Source: an uncultured Bacteroidales bacterium | GTDB taxonomy: Bacteria > Bacteroidota > Bacteroidia > Bacteroidales > UBA932 | Direction of reading: 5' to 3' | Assembly: GCA_900317925.1 (NCBI GenBank) | Contig: ONIQ01000032.1 | Coordinates: 1-43,361, forward strand | DNA: 43,361 nucleotides | Shown: in pieces, positions 14,538 through 22,475 of the stretch | Position numbering within the stretch: position 1 is the stretch's first letter | Layout: each line of letters begins with the position of its first letter | Notes under the pieces: model-generated | Told to the model about the DNA's origin: nothing | Databases searched by the model: none | What the model saw: only the letters and a program-made list of their open reading frames with translations | Translations under genes and position numbers: made by a program

Positions 14538-15586
14538 TGTTATTTAAGAAACCGAAAATTATTGCGGACAAGGCGATTCCCTTCCTGGAAGGTGTGCTGG
14601 AACCCTACGCCCGCATGGTCTATAAAGAGGGGAGGGAAATCGGTCCGGAAGATGTCCGGAATGCCGATGCCCTGCTGATTCGTACCCGTACCCGTTGCGA
14701 TGCCGCCCTGCTGGACGGTTCCTCGGTGAAAATCATCGCCACGGCGACCATCGGAACGGATCATATCGATATTCCTTATTGCAATTCGCGGGGGATTGTG
14801 GTGGTGAATGCGGCCGGATGCAATGCCGGCGGCGTGATGAATTACGTGTTCTCGGCCCTGTACGGGACGGCGGCCCGCAAATCGCTGCGCCTGGAGGGAA
14901 AGACGATGGGGATTATCGGCGTGGGAAATGTGGGGAAACGCGTGGAGCGGATGGCGCTTTACCTGGGGTTCAAGGTGCTGAAATGCGACCCGCCCCGCAT
15001 GGAGGCGGAGGGACCGGACGGTTTCTGCGACCTGGACACCCTGCTGGCCGGGAGCGATATCGTCACGCTGCATGTGCCGCTGCTGCCGGAAACCCGCGGG
15101 ATGGTGAACCGGGAATTCCTTTCCAAGATGCGTCCGGGGGCGTTTTTTATCAACGCTTCGCGCGGGGAGGTGGTGGACGAATCGGCTCTGAAAGAGGCCA
15201 TTCCGAACCTCGGACCGGTGATCATCGACACGTGGAACAACGAACCGGACATAGACCGGGAGCTGCTGGAAAAGGTGGATATCGCCACGCCGCACATCGC
15301 GGGTTATTCCTATCAGGGGAAACAGAATGGTACGGCGATGTCGGTGCGCTCCCTGGCGCGTTTTTTCCGGTTCCGCCAGCTGTATGAGTTTTTCCCGAAA
15401 ACCGAGGTCCTGGAGCTGGAATCCATCAAACTGGACCTGGAAGGGCGCACGGAAGGGGAAGTGGCGTCGGTGTTGCAGTACAATTATCCCATTTTTACCG
15501 ACGATTTCATGTTCCGGATGGATCCGGGAGCCTTTGAACGCCTGCGCTCCCAGTATCAGTACCGAAGAGAATTTTACGTAGATTAA
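14537..15586 (+). CDS. pdxB: 4-phosphoerythronate dehydrogenase
   Basis: A 349-residue D-isomer-specific 2-hydroxyacid dehydrogenase. NAD-binding GVGNVG at 128-133; catalytic Arg209 (NASRGE), Glu236 (NNEPD) and His253 (PHIAGYS). The C-terminal part (about 285-349, FPKTEVLELESIKLDLEGRTEGE) is the PdxB dimerisation region, which separates it from other dehydrogenases of this fold. It oxidises 4-phosphoerythronate in the pyridoxal phosphate pathway. Overlaps the DUF721 gene by one base and is followed six bases later by the DUF4301 gene. Confidence 0.92.
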   Translation: MLFKKPKIIADKAIPFLEGVLEPYARMVYKEGREIGPEDVRNADALLIRTRTRCDAALLDGSSVKIIATATIGTDHIDIPYCNSRGIVVVNAAGCNAGGVMNYVFSALYGTAARKSLRLEGKTMGIIGVGNVGKRVERMALYLGFKVLKCDPPRMEAEGPDGFCDLDTLLAGSDIVTLHVPLLPETRGMVNREFLSKMRPGAFFINASRGEVVDESALKEAIPNLGPVIIDTWNNEPDIDRELLEKVDIATPHIAGYSYQGKQNGTAMSVRSLARFFRFRQLYEFFPKTEVLELESIKLDLEGRTEGEVASVLQYNYPIFTDDFMFRMDPGAFERLRSQYQYRREFYVD

Positions 15587-15592
15587 TCACAT

Positions 15593-17089
15593 ATGGACAC
15601 TAAAACTTTGGCTCAGATTGAGCGTTTTCGCAAGGGTTTCCCCTGGTTGGATATCGTGGCTCCGGCTACGCCCGGGAAGGGGATAGAGGTGTTGGACGAA
15701 CAAGCCGCTTCGGAGGCTGCCGCGTATGCGGATAAGGCCCGGGTGGCGGGGAAATGCAAGTTTGTCCCGGCTTCGGGCGCCGCTTCCCGGATGTTCAAAG
15801 ATATTTTCGCGGGGTTGGATGTTTTGCGCGGGGGCGCCGATGTGCCCGCGGGCTCGCCGGTGGCGCGTCTGGCGGCATCGATCCGAGACTTCGCCTTCTA
15901 TACGGAGGAGGTGTTCGGGACCCCGGAAGACAGCCCGGCCTATCGCCGCAAGGTGGCCGAGAACTTGCTCACGGACAGCGGGTTAGACTATGGCTCCAAA
16001 CCCAAGGGCGTGCTGAAGTTCCATCGTTATCCGCAGGAGGTGCGGACCGCCCTGGCCGAGCATCTGGTGGAGGCGCAGGAGTATATGCGCAACGCCGACG
16101 GAAGCTGCAACCTGACGGTGACCATTTCGCCGGAGCACCGGCCGCTGTTTGAGGCGGCTCTGGCTGAGGTGAAGCCGGTTTTTGAGCAGCGTTACGGCGT
16201 CCGGTACAACCTGACCTTTACCTATCAGGACAAGGCGACCGATACCGTGGCGGTGACCCCGGACAATGAGCCTTTCCTGGACGAGAACGGGCAGATTCTG
16301 CGCCGTCCCGCCGGCCATGGTGCCTTGATTTACAATTTGAATCAGGTGGAAGACGAACTGGTCTCCATCAAGAATATCGACAATGTGGCCCACGAGCGTT
16401 TCCTGCCCGTGACGGCCCGCTACAAGAAGGTGCTGATGGGCCGTGCCCTGGCCCTTCGGGATCGGATTTTCGGCTTCCTGCAGGCTTTGGATGTCGAATC
16501 GGATCCCTGCTCCGCCTCCTGCATCGCCCTTTGTGATCAGATCGAAGCCTTCCTCGCCAACACCCTCTGCGTCTCCCTCCCCGGGGTTGCGGCGGGTCCT
16601 GCCGGTGCTACTGCTAGCGCTTCGGCTGCGGCTGCGCGCGTCGCTCTGCTACGTGCCAAGCTGAACCGTCCCATCCGCGTCTGCGGCATGGTCAAAAACC
16701 AAGGCGAGCCAGGCGGCGGCCCCTTCATCATCCGTGCAGCCGACGGCTCCACATCCCTGCAAATCCTTGAAAGTGTGCAGATTAACAAAGATAATCCCGC
16801 GGCTGTAGCGGCTCTTTCATCGGCAACCCATTTCAACCCGGTCGATCTGGTTTGCTGCCTGCGCAATTACAAGGGCGAGAAGTTTAACCTGCTCGAGCAC
16901 GTGGACGAAGAGACCGGTTTCATTAGCAGCAAGAGCTACAAAGGGCGCGAACTGAAGGCCCTGGAACTGCCCGGCCTGTGGAACGGCTCCATGTCCGATT
17001 GGAACACTCTTTTTGTAGAAGTTCCCCTGGAAACCTTCAACCCCGTCAAAACAGTCCTCGACCTCCTTCGCCCTGCCCACCAGGCCTAA
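15593..17089 (+). CDS. DUF4301 family protein
   Basis: A 498-residue protein with the DUF4301 pattern: TLAQIERFRKGFPWLDIV at the N-terminus, KFVPASGAASRMFKDIF, the block KGVLKFHRYP, GHGALIYNLNQ (nucleotide-transferase-like) and IRVCGMVKNQGEPGGGPF near residue 365. The GASR and GHGAL blocks resemble sugar-nucleotidyltransferases, so an enzyme on a phosphorylated substrate is possible, but the reaction is unknown. An alanine-rich stretch at about 330-355 (AAGPAGATASASAAAA) is low complexity. It is the last gene of the recF unit; a 600-base spacer with the first hairpin array follows. Confidence 0.85.
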   Translation: MDTKTLAQIERFRKGFPWLDIVAPATPGKGIEVLDEQAASEAAAYADKARVAGKCKFVPASGAASRMFKDIFAGLDVLRGGADVPAGSPVARLAASIRDFAFYTEEVFGTPEDSPAYRRKVAENLLTDSGLDYGSKPKGVLKFHRYPQEVRTALAEHLVEAQEYMRNADGSCNLTVTISPEHRPLFEAALAEVKPVFEQRYGVRYNLTFTYQDKATDTVAVTPDNEPFLDENGQILRRPAGHGALIYNLNQVEDELVSIKNIDNVAHERFLPVTARYKKVLMGRALALRDRIFGFLQALDVESDPCSASCIALCDQIEAFLANTLCVSLPGVAAGPAGATASASAAAARVALLRAKLNRPIRVCGMVKNQGEPGGGPFIIRAADGSTSLQILESVQINKDNPAAVAALSSATHFNPVDLVCCLRNYKGEKFNLLEHVDEETGFISSKSYKGRELKALELPGLWNGSMSDWNTLFVEVPLETFNPVKTVLDLLRPAHQA

Positions 17090-17138
17090 GGACTTGTCCT
17101 TGCTGCCTGTTCCGGTCTAAGTTGGAGCACCCATTCCT

Positions 17139-17158
17139 GAGAACCGGATTTTAGGAAC
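17139..17158 (-). repeat. solo copy of the IS left end (relic)
   Basis: GAGAACCGGATTTTAGGAAC is nearly the reverse complement of the outer left end of the IS at 5707-5726, with one substitution and one missing T. No transposase sequence is beside it. Either a leftover of an excised or decayed IS or a short chance match. Confidence 0.4.
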
Positions 17159-17238
17159 TTGCTCATTACTAAGTACTTAACCTGAACAACTCCTGACAGT
17201 GTTCTCCCAGCCTGCTCAAAGAAGTGCCTGTTTCAAAG

Positions 17239-17484
17239 GGACCATCCATGTTAGAGGGCGTTTTCCAGGAAGGTCAAGGTGTTTTGAAGAGGACCTTCCA
17301 TGTTAGAGGCCGTTTTCATGGAAGGTCGGGGTGTTTTGAGGGGGACCTTCCATATTAGAGGGGGTTTTCATGGAAGGTCAGGCTGTTTTGAGGGGGACCT
17401 TCCATGTTAGAGGGCGTTTTCATGGAAGGTCAAGTTGTTTTGAGGGGCACCTTCCATGCTGGGGGCCGTTTTCATGGAAGGTCA
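17239..17484. repeat. 52-bp hairpin tandem array A (5 units)
   Basis: Units start at 17239, 17291, 17343, 17395 and 17447, an exact 52-bp period. Each unit has arm GACCTTCCATG, a 14-base loop with TTAGAGG..GTTTT, the inverse arm CATGGAAGGTC, and a linker with TGTTTTGAGGG. Units 2 and 4 have perfect 11-bp stems; units 1, 3 and 5 carry one or two changes. Each second arm can also pair with the first arm of the next unit (16-base loop). No unique spacers, no ORF. Confidence 0.95.
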
Positions 17485-17655
17485 CGGGGCGGGGAGCGGG
17501 TTTTTGATCCTAGTCTGCTGTTTTTTTTCTAGAGTAAGATCAGTGGGACCTGGTTGCCGTGGGGTCTGGGTGCAGGGCTAGGGGGTGGAAATGGTGAAAA
17601 AGTGGGGTGTAGGCTTGTCGGAGTCAAAAAGACTGACTATCTTTACGCCGGGAAG

Positions 17656-17677
17656 GAGTTTTGGACTCCATTTTTTA
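17656..17677 (+). terminator. terminator-like hairpin in the lysA leader
   Basis: GGAGT (17656-17660) pairs with ACTCC (17666-17670), followed by TTTTTT at 17672-17677, directly before the lysA start. An upstream GGAGTC at 17620-17625 could pair instead with GACTCC at 17665-17670, so an alternative fold exists. A -7-like TATCTTTA at 17638-17645 lies between these parts, so the upstream partner would be in the transcript only if transcription starts earlier. Confidence 0.35.
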
Positions 17678-17695
17678 TAATATGATTTGTCAAGC

Positions 17696-18860
17696 ATGGT
17701 AATTAACGACGAAAACACGTTCCGGCGCATCCGGACCCCTTTTTATTATTATGATATGCCGCTGCTGGAGCAGACGGCCGATACGGTAGCCGAGCTCTGC
17801 CGCCGCTATGACATCCATGTCCACTATGCGGTGAAAGCCAATTATGGCCGCCGGGTGATGGAAGTCCTTTCTTCCCGTGGATTCGGGGCCGACTGTGTGA
17901 GCGGCAACGAGGTGGTCCGCGCCTTCGAATGTGGCTTCCAGCCGTCCCGGATCATGTTTACGGGGGTAGGGAAGACGGACGCCGAGATGGCGGCCGGCCT
18001 GCGTCTGGGCATCCAGGCCTTTAATGTGGAATCGATGGAAGAACTGGCGGTCCTGGATGGCCTGGCCGGACGGATGGGCGTGGTAGCCCACGTGGGCCTG
18101 CGCATCAATCCGGGCATCGACGCCCATACCCATAAGTTCATCACGACGGGCCTGACCGGATGCCGTGATCGATGCCTTGCGGGAATGCAAGAATGTTTAC
18201 TTCGAGGGACTTCAGTTCCATATCGGCTCGCAGATTACCGACATCGAGGGCGTGTATGCGCACGAGTGCCGGCGGGCCGACGAGGTGGCCGACTACTTCG
18301 AGCAGAAGGGTATGCCGGTGCACAACCTGGATCTGGGTGGTGGCCTGGGTGTGGATTATGACGATCCGGATACCCATCCCATTCCGGAATTCGAGCGCTG
18401 GTTCAAGGTGGTGGATGCCTCGCTGAAGCGCCGCAAAGACCGCCGCATCCATCTGGAGCCGGGACGGGCGCTCGTGGCCCAGTGCGGCACGCTGGTCAGC
18501 CAGGTGCTGTATGTGAAGCATGCTGCCGACAAGGATTTCCTGGTGCTGGATGCGGGCATGAACGACCTCATCCGCCCGGCCCTCTATGGCGCGCGGCACC
18601 GCATCATGAAGTTTTTTGCCGCTCCGGACACGCCGATGCATCGTTACGATGTGGTCGGACCCGTGTGCGAATCGTCCGATGTATTCGCGGAAGGGGCGTT
18701 GCTGCCGCAGTGCCAGCGGGGCGACCTGGTGGGCCTGCGCAGTGCCGGTGCCTATGGACAGGTGATGTCCAGCCGATACAACCTGCGCGATATGGCGCCG
18801 TCGGTTTTCTCGGACCGTCTGGCCGTTGCGCCCATGCGTGAGAGTTTCCCGGAAAAGTAG
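17696..18860 (+). pseudogene. lysA: diaminopimelate decarboxylase, broken by a small deletion
   Basis: Two halves in different frames together make LysA, the last enzyme of lysine synthesis. The first half (17696 to about 18160) holds the PLP lysine in HYAVKAN and the segments DCVSGNE and INPGIDAHTHKFITTGL. The second half (from about 18156 to 18860) holds GLQFHIGSQI, NLDLGGGLGVDY, HLEPGRALV, LDAGMNDLIRPALY, and GPVCESSDVF. At the join (ACCGGATGCC, about 18155-18164) the expected segment with the KFG motif of the family is absent: about 26-29 bases appear lost between two CCGGA-like repeats, shifting the frame. All other motifs are intact and undegraded, so the event is recent or an assembly error. 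A restart at the GTG at 18165 would yield only the C-terminal half, without the PLP lysine. A TTG at 17687 in frame is an alternative start. Confidence 0.8.
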
Positions 18861-18868
18861 TATATTTG
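18860..18868 (+). promoter_or_regulatory. -7 promoter box of ffh
   Basis: TATATTTGC fits the consensus exactly and lies 19 bases before the ffh ATG. It begins at the last base of the lysA stop codon, so ffh can be expressed regardless of the lysA lesion. Confidence 0.75.
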
Positions 18869-18887
18869 CAGGCTAATTTTTACGATT

Positions 18888-20213
18888 ATGTTCGAGAACT
18901 TACAGGAACGACTGGAACGCTCTTTCAAGATACTGAAAGGTGAAGGGAAGATTACCGAGATCAATGTAGCCGAGACGCTGAAGGATGTCCGGCGGGCGCT
19001 GCTGGATGCCGATGTGAGCTATAAGGTGGCCAAGGAGTTCTGTGACTCGGTGAAGGAGAAGGCCATGGGCCAGAACGTGCTGACGGCCGTGAAGCCGCAG
19101 CAGATGATGGTGAAGATCGTCCACGACGAACTGGCTGCCTTTATGGGCGGCGCCTCCACCGACATCAACGTGAAAGGCAATCCCGGTGTGGTGCTGGTGG
19201 CCGGTCTGAACGGTTCCGGTAAGACGACATTTTCGGCCAAACTGGCCTTGAATATCAAGAGCAAACGCGGCATGCAGGTCTTGCTGGCCGCTTGCGATAC
19301 CTTCCGCCCTGCCGCAATCGACCAGTTGAAAGTGCTGGGCGAGCAGATCGGCGTTCCGGTCTATACCGAAGAAGGGGAGAAGGACCCGGTGAAGATTGCC
19401 CGCGCGGCCATCGCCAAAGCCAAGTCGGAAGGAATCCCCGTGGTGATTGTGGATACCGCCGGCCGTCTGGCTGTGGACCAGGAGCTGATGGATGAGATTT
19501 CGGCCCTGCACCAGGCTGTACAGCCTACCGAGACCCTCTTCGTGGTGGATGCCATGACGGGTCAGGATGCTGTTGAAACGGCCAAGGCCTTCAACGATCG
19601 TCTGGATTTTGACGGCGTGGTGCTGACGAAGATGGATGGCGACACCCGTGGCGGTGCGGCCCTTTCCATCAAGTATGTAACCGGCAAGCCCATCAAGTAT
19701 ATTTCCACGGGCGAGAAGATGGAGGCCCTGGATGTGTTCCACCCGGAGCGTATCGCCGACCGAATCCTGGGTATGGGCGATGTGGTTTCCCTCGTGGAGA
19801 AGGCGCAGGAGCAGTTCGATGAGAAGGAAGCCCGCGAGTTGAAGAAGAAACTGGCCAAGGATAAATTCGGCCTCTGGGACTTCTACAACCAGATCCAGCA
19901 GGTGAAGAAGATGGGCAACATCAAGGACCTCGCTTCCATGATCCCCGGTGTGGGGAAAGCCATCAAGGATGTGGATATTCCGGACGATGCTTTCAAGGGC
20001 ATCGAGGCCATTATCCTTTCCATGACGCCCGCCGAGCGGGACAATCCCGATATCTTGAACGGCAGCCGCCGCAAAAGAATTGCAGACGGTTCTGGAACTT
20101 CCCTTCAGGAAGTGAACCGTCTGCTCAAACAGTTTGAGGGTACGCGCAAGGCCATGAAATCTGTCATGACCGGCAACCTCATGGATAAGATGCGCGGCAT
20201 GCGCCGGCGCTAA
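18888..20213 (+). CDS. ffh: signal recognition particle protein Ffh
   Basis: A 441-residue SRP54 GTPase of normal length. N domain 1-90, P-loop GLNGSGKTT at 106-114, G3 region DTAGR near residue 190, TKMDGD near 247, and a methionine-rich M domain from about 300 with LASMIPG and NGSRRKRIADGSG. It binds signal sequences and 4.5S RNA and delivers ribosomes to FtsY. The SRP RNA gene is not in this window. It abuts the convergent DUF4251 gene with no base between the stop codons. Confidence 0.97.
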   Translation: MFENLQERLERSFKILKGEGKITEINVAETLKDVRRALLDADVSYKVAKEFCDSVKEKAMGQNVLTAVKPQQMMVKIVHDELAAFMGGASTDINVKGNPGVVLVAGLNGSGKTTFSAKLALNIKSKRGMQVLLAACDTFRPAAIDQLKVLGEQIGVPVYTEEGEKDPVKIARAAIAKAKSEGIPVVIVDTAGRLAVDQELMDEISALHQAVQPTETLFVVDAMTGQDAVETAKAFNDRLDFDGVVLTKMDGDTRGGAALSIKYVTGKPIKYISTGEKMEALDVFHPERIADRILGMGDVVSLVEKAQEQFDEKEARELKKKLAKDKFGLWDFYNQIQQVKKMGNIKDLASMIPGVGKAIKDVDIPDDAFKGIEAIILSMTPAERDNPDILNGSRRKRIADGSGTSLQEVNRLLKQFEGTRKAMKSVMTGNLMDKMRGMRRR

Positions 20214-20720
20214 TCATTTTGCCGATTGGTTTGTCTCGAGCTGTCCCAGGAAGGTGATGGCTTCGCGATTGCGGCAGTTTATATTGATCGAAGCGGAACC
20301 ATTGTCGTACAGGCGGATGTTGTACTCGTAGGTATCTTCGCTATTCGACGCGACGACCTTGATGTCATAGACACCCGGCTTGACTTCCTTCCAGTTGTAG
20401 GAAGTGATTTCCGTCTTGAAATCCAGCGCATTTCCACCTCCGTAGGGAATGTTGGTGGCGCGCCCGAAATACGGCAGCGCAGACTCCAGGCAATTGTCCT
20501 CCACCTTGACGAAATACGGATCGGTAAGCGTCTTGCTCGGAGCGCGAAGGGGAATCATCTCCGTGGCGATGATTTTGAAAGAAGCCGCGGGAACTTGTTC
20601 ACGAACGCTCTTGGCGATGGCAGCCTGCTCGGCGGCTCGCTGCTCGCTGGTCTGTTTCGTGGCGGCGCAGCCAGCCAGCAACAAGGCGGCTGCACAAAAG
20701 AAAAGAAGATGTGCTTTCAT
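20214..20720 (-). CDS. DUF4251 lipoprotein
   Basis: A 168-residue lipoprotein: signal peptide with lipobox LLAGC (Cys18), then an Ala/Gln/Glu-rich helix, and the DUF4251 core with PYFGRATNIPYGGGNALDFKTEI, ending in strands such as SASININCRNRE. DUF4251 proteins occur widely in Bacteroidetes; their role is unknown. The protein faces the periplasm or outer-membrane inner leaflet. It follows the 5'-nucleotidase gene by 21 bases and is probably the last gene of that operon. Confidence 0.85.
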   Translation of the reverse strand: MKAHLLFFCAAALLLAGCAATKQTSEQRAAEQAAIAKSVREQVPAASFKIIATEMIPLRAPSKTLTDPYFVKVEDNCLESALPYFGRATNIPYGGGNALDFKTEITSYNWKEVKPGVYDIKVVASNSEDTYEYNIRLYDNGSASININCRNREAITFLGQLETNQSAK

Positions 20721-20741
20721 GTGAAATGATCGGGAAAGGGG

Positions 20742-22475
20742 TTATTGATGTTGAAATAACAGTTGCATGTCTGCGGCGATGCCTTTCGCGGCCAGGCCTT
20801 CCGGCACGAAACGCCAGCGGCCGATACGCGCGGGGTCTCCGATGACAGCCGGGTCGATGCTGCCGTGCTCCAGCAAGTAGTTGTAGAGGATGTTCCGGAT
20901 TTCCGGGTAGTATTCCACAACGCGGTCGGTAATCTTGTCGGTATCGATGCCGATGGCCTGCAGGATGCCGCCGCCACCGCTGGCGCGGTAGGACGTCATG
21001 GCCACGAAGTAGGTCTTTTCCGGGTCAAAGGGCTGCCCGCCGGCCATCGAAGCAATGTCCACGCGGCTGCCGGAGGGCTTCGTGACATCCACGGTATAGT
21101 TGATGCCGGCGGCGGAGTCGAAGTTGTAGGAACGGTTCACAAAGGACCATCCCTGCTGTCCGGTTCGGCTGTCATGGCGCGGGGTGATCTTCAGGATATG
21201 TTCGCCCGGTCGGGACACGGTATTGATCCACTGGTCGTATGAATACTCCAGATAATCATGGATCTCGCGGCCGGTCATCTTGACCACATAGAGCTGATTC
21301 TCAAACGGATAGATGGTGAACAGGTCATTATACACCAGGGTCCCGGCCGGTACCGTCCCATTGTAGGTGAGCGGGGCGGCAAAGGAAATCTGTGCGGGGG
21401 AGCAGCCCAGGCACAGGGTGTGGACCAGGTTGAGGTAGTCGCACATGCCGGCATAGCCGTCGCGGGTGCGCAATTCGGCCTTCAGCTCTCCTACTTCCTT
21501 AAGGGTGAAAGCCTTGACGGCTTCGTAATCGGGATGGAATTGCTTTTCCATCACCGTATCCACCTTGCATTTATCTATCGGAATCAGATCGGCCTCGGTC
21601 TCGCGGGCGACAACTTTTCCACCCTTCACGGTCAGGCGGATGTGTCCGTGACCCATGAAGCGGCAATGGCTGCCGGAGTTGATGAGGGCCGTGTTCCCCC
21701 GGGAGACGACATAGGGATGGTGATCGTGCGAGCAGACAAGGAAATCAACCCCTTCCAGCGAATGCAGCAAGTCCATTCCCTGGCTCTCCAGCGATGCTTC
21801 GCCCTCGCGGCCCGTTCCCGAATGGACGGCTACGATGATGACCTGCGGTTTTTCCTTGGCCCGGACGGCATCCACCGTCTGCTGGACACGCGGAATAAGG
21901 GATTCGAAGGTGATGCCGCGCCAGACGCTTTCGGCCAGCCAGTTCTTCATATTCGGGTTGGTGAAGCCGAGGATGGCAATCTTGATTCCATTGCGTTTCA
22001 GCAGGGTATATTCCGGGAAATACGGGCTTCCGTCGCTGTCTTTGCGGGCATTCCCTGCCAGGAAGGGGATGCCGGCCGCTTTCATCTCCCGGGCGATGCG
22101 GTCATAGACCGGGTGTCCCGTTTCAATGTCGTGGTTGCCCACCGCGATGGCATCGTACCCCATGTAGGCGGCCATCCGCGTGTACACGTGCGTTTGCGTG
22201 GTATCCACGTAGTTGAAATAGTAGGCGGCATTGTCCCCCTGGAGGATGTCGCCGGCATCGACCAGAATGACGTTTTCCTTACCCACGGCGGCACGTACGC
22301 TATCCACGCTCCATGCTACGGCCATCAGCGATTTACGGGTTTTGGCCGACGTGTAGGTGGAATCGAAATAGGTTCCGTGTACGTCGTTGGTGGTGAGCAG
22401 CTCGAAGGCGTATTCACCATCTTTTGGCCCGCAGGCGCAAACGAGCGCCAGGGCGGCAATGAGCATTTTCTTCAT
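20742..22475 (-). CDS. 5'-nucleotidase/metallophosphatase lipoprotein (UshA/CpdB type)
   Basis: A 577-residue secreted enzyme. Signal peptide with a lipobox-like end ALVCAC near residue 15. The metallophosphatase domain has TTNDVHG near residue 30, DAGDILQG, GNHDIETG, and the late HSGTG and CSHDHHPYV motifs. The C-terminal half (from about 340) is the 5_nucleotid_C substrate domain (FAAPLTYNG, NQLYVVKMTGREI, SYRASGGGG). It dephosphorylates nucleotides or nucleotide sugars outside the cytoplasm, feeding nucleoside uptake. Its start codon shares one base with the stop of the upstream porin-like gene (TGATG), so translation is coupled. Confidence 0.92.
   Translation of the reverse strand: MKKMLIAALALVCACGPKDGEYAFELLTTNDVHGTYFDSTYTSAKTRKSLMAVAWSVDSVRAAVGKENVILVDAGDILQGDNAAYYFNYVDTTQTHVYTRMAAYMGYDAIAVGNHDIETGHPVYDRIAREMKAAGIPFLAGNARKDSDGSPYFPEYTLLKRNGIKIAILGFTNPNMKNWLAESVWRGITFESLIPRVQQTVDAVRAKEKPQVIIVAVHSGTGREGEASLESQGMDLLHSLEGVDFLVCSHDHHPYVVSRGNTALINSGSHCRFMGHGHIRLTVKGGKVVARETEADLIPIDKCKVDTVMEKQFHPDYEAVKAFTLKEVGELKAELRTRDGYAGMCDYLNLVHTLCLGCSPAQISFAAPLTYNGTVPAGTLVYNDLFTIYPFENQLYVVKMTGREIHDYLEYSYDQWINTVSRPGEHILKITPRHDSRTGQQGWSFVNRSYNFDSAAGINYTVDVTKPSGSRVDIASMAGGQPFDPEKTYFVAMTSYRASGGGGILQAIGIDTDKITDRVVEYYPEIRNILYNYLLEHGSIDPAVIGDPARIGRWRFVPEGLAAKGIAADMQLLFQHQ

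Larger units (their letters stand above)
17090..17695. other. 607-bp non-coding spacer with hairpin array and lysA leader
   Basis: Holds, in order: the solo IS-end relic (17139-17158), the five-unit 52-bp hairpin array (17239-17484), a G-rich stretch with a run of eight T (17521-17528), and a leader region with two small hairpins before lysA. No ORF of credible composition was seen. Confidence 0.8.

Noticed and set aside
17239-17484. CRISPR array
   Set aside because: Units are contiguous 52-bp repeats without unique spacers, contain strong inverted repeats over the whole unit and have no cas genes nearby.
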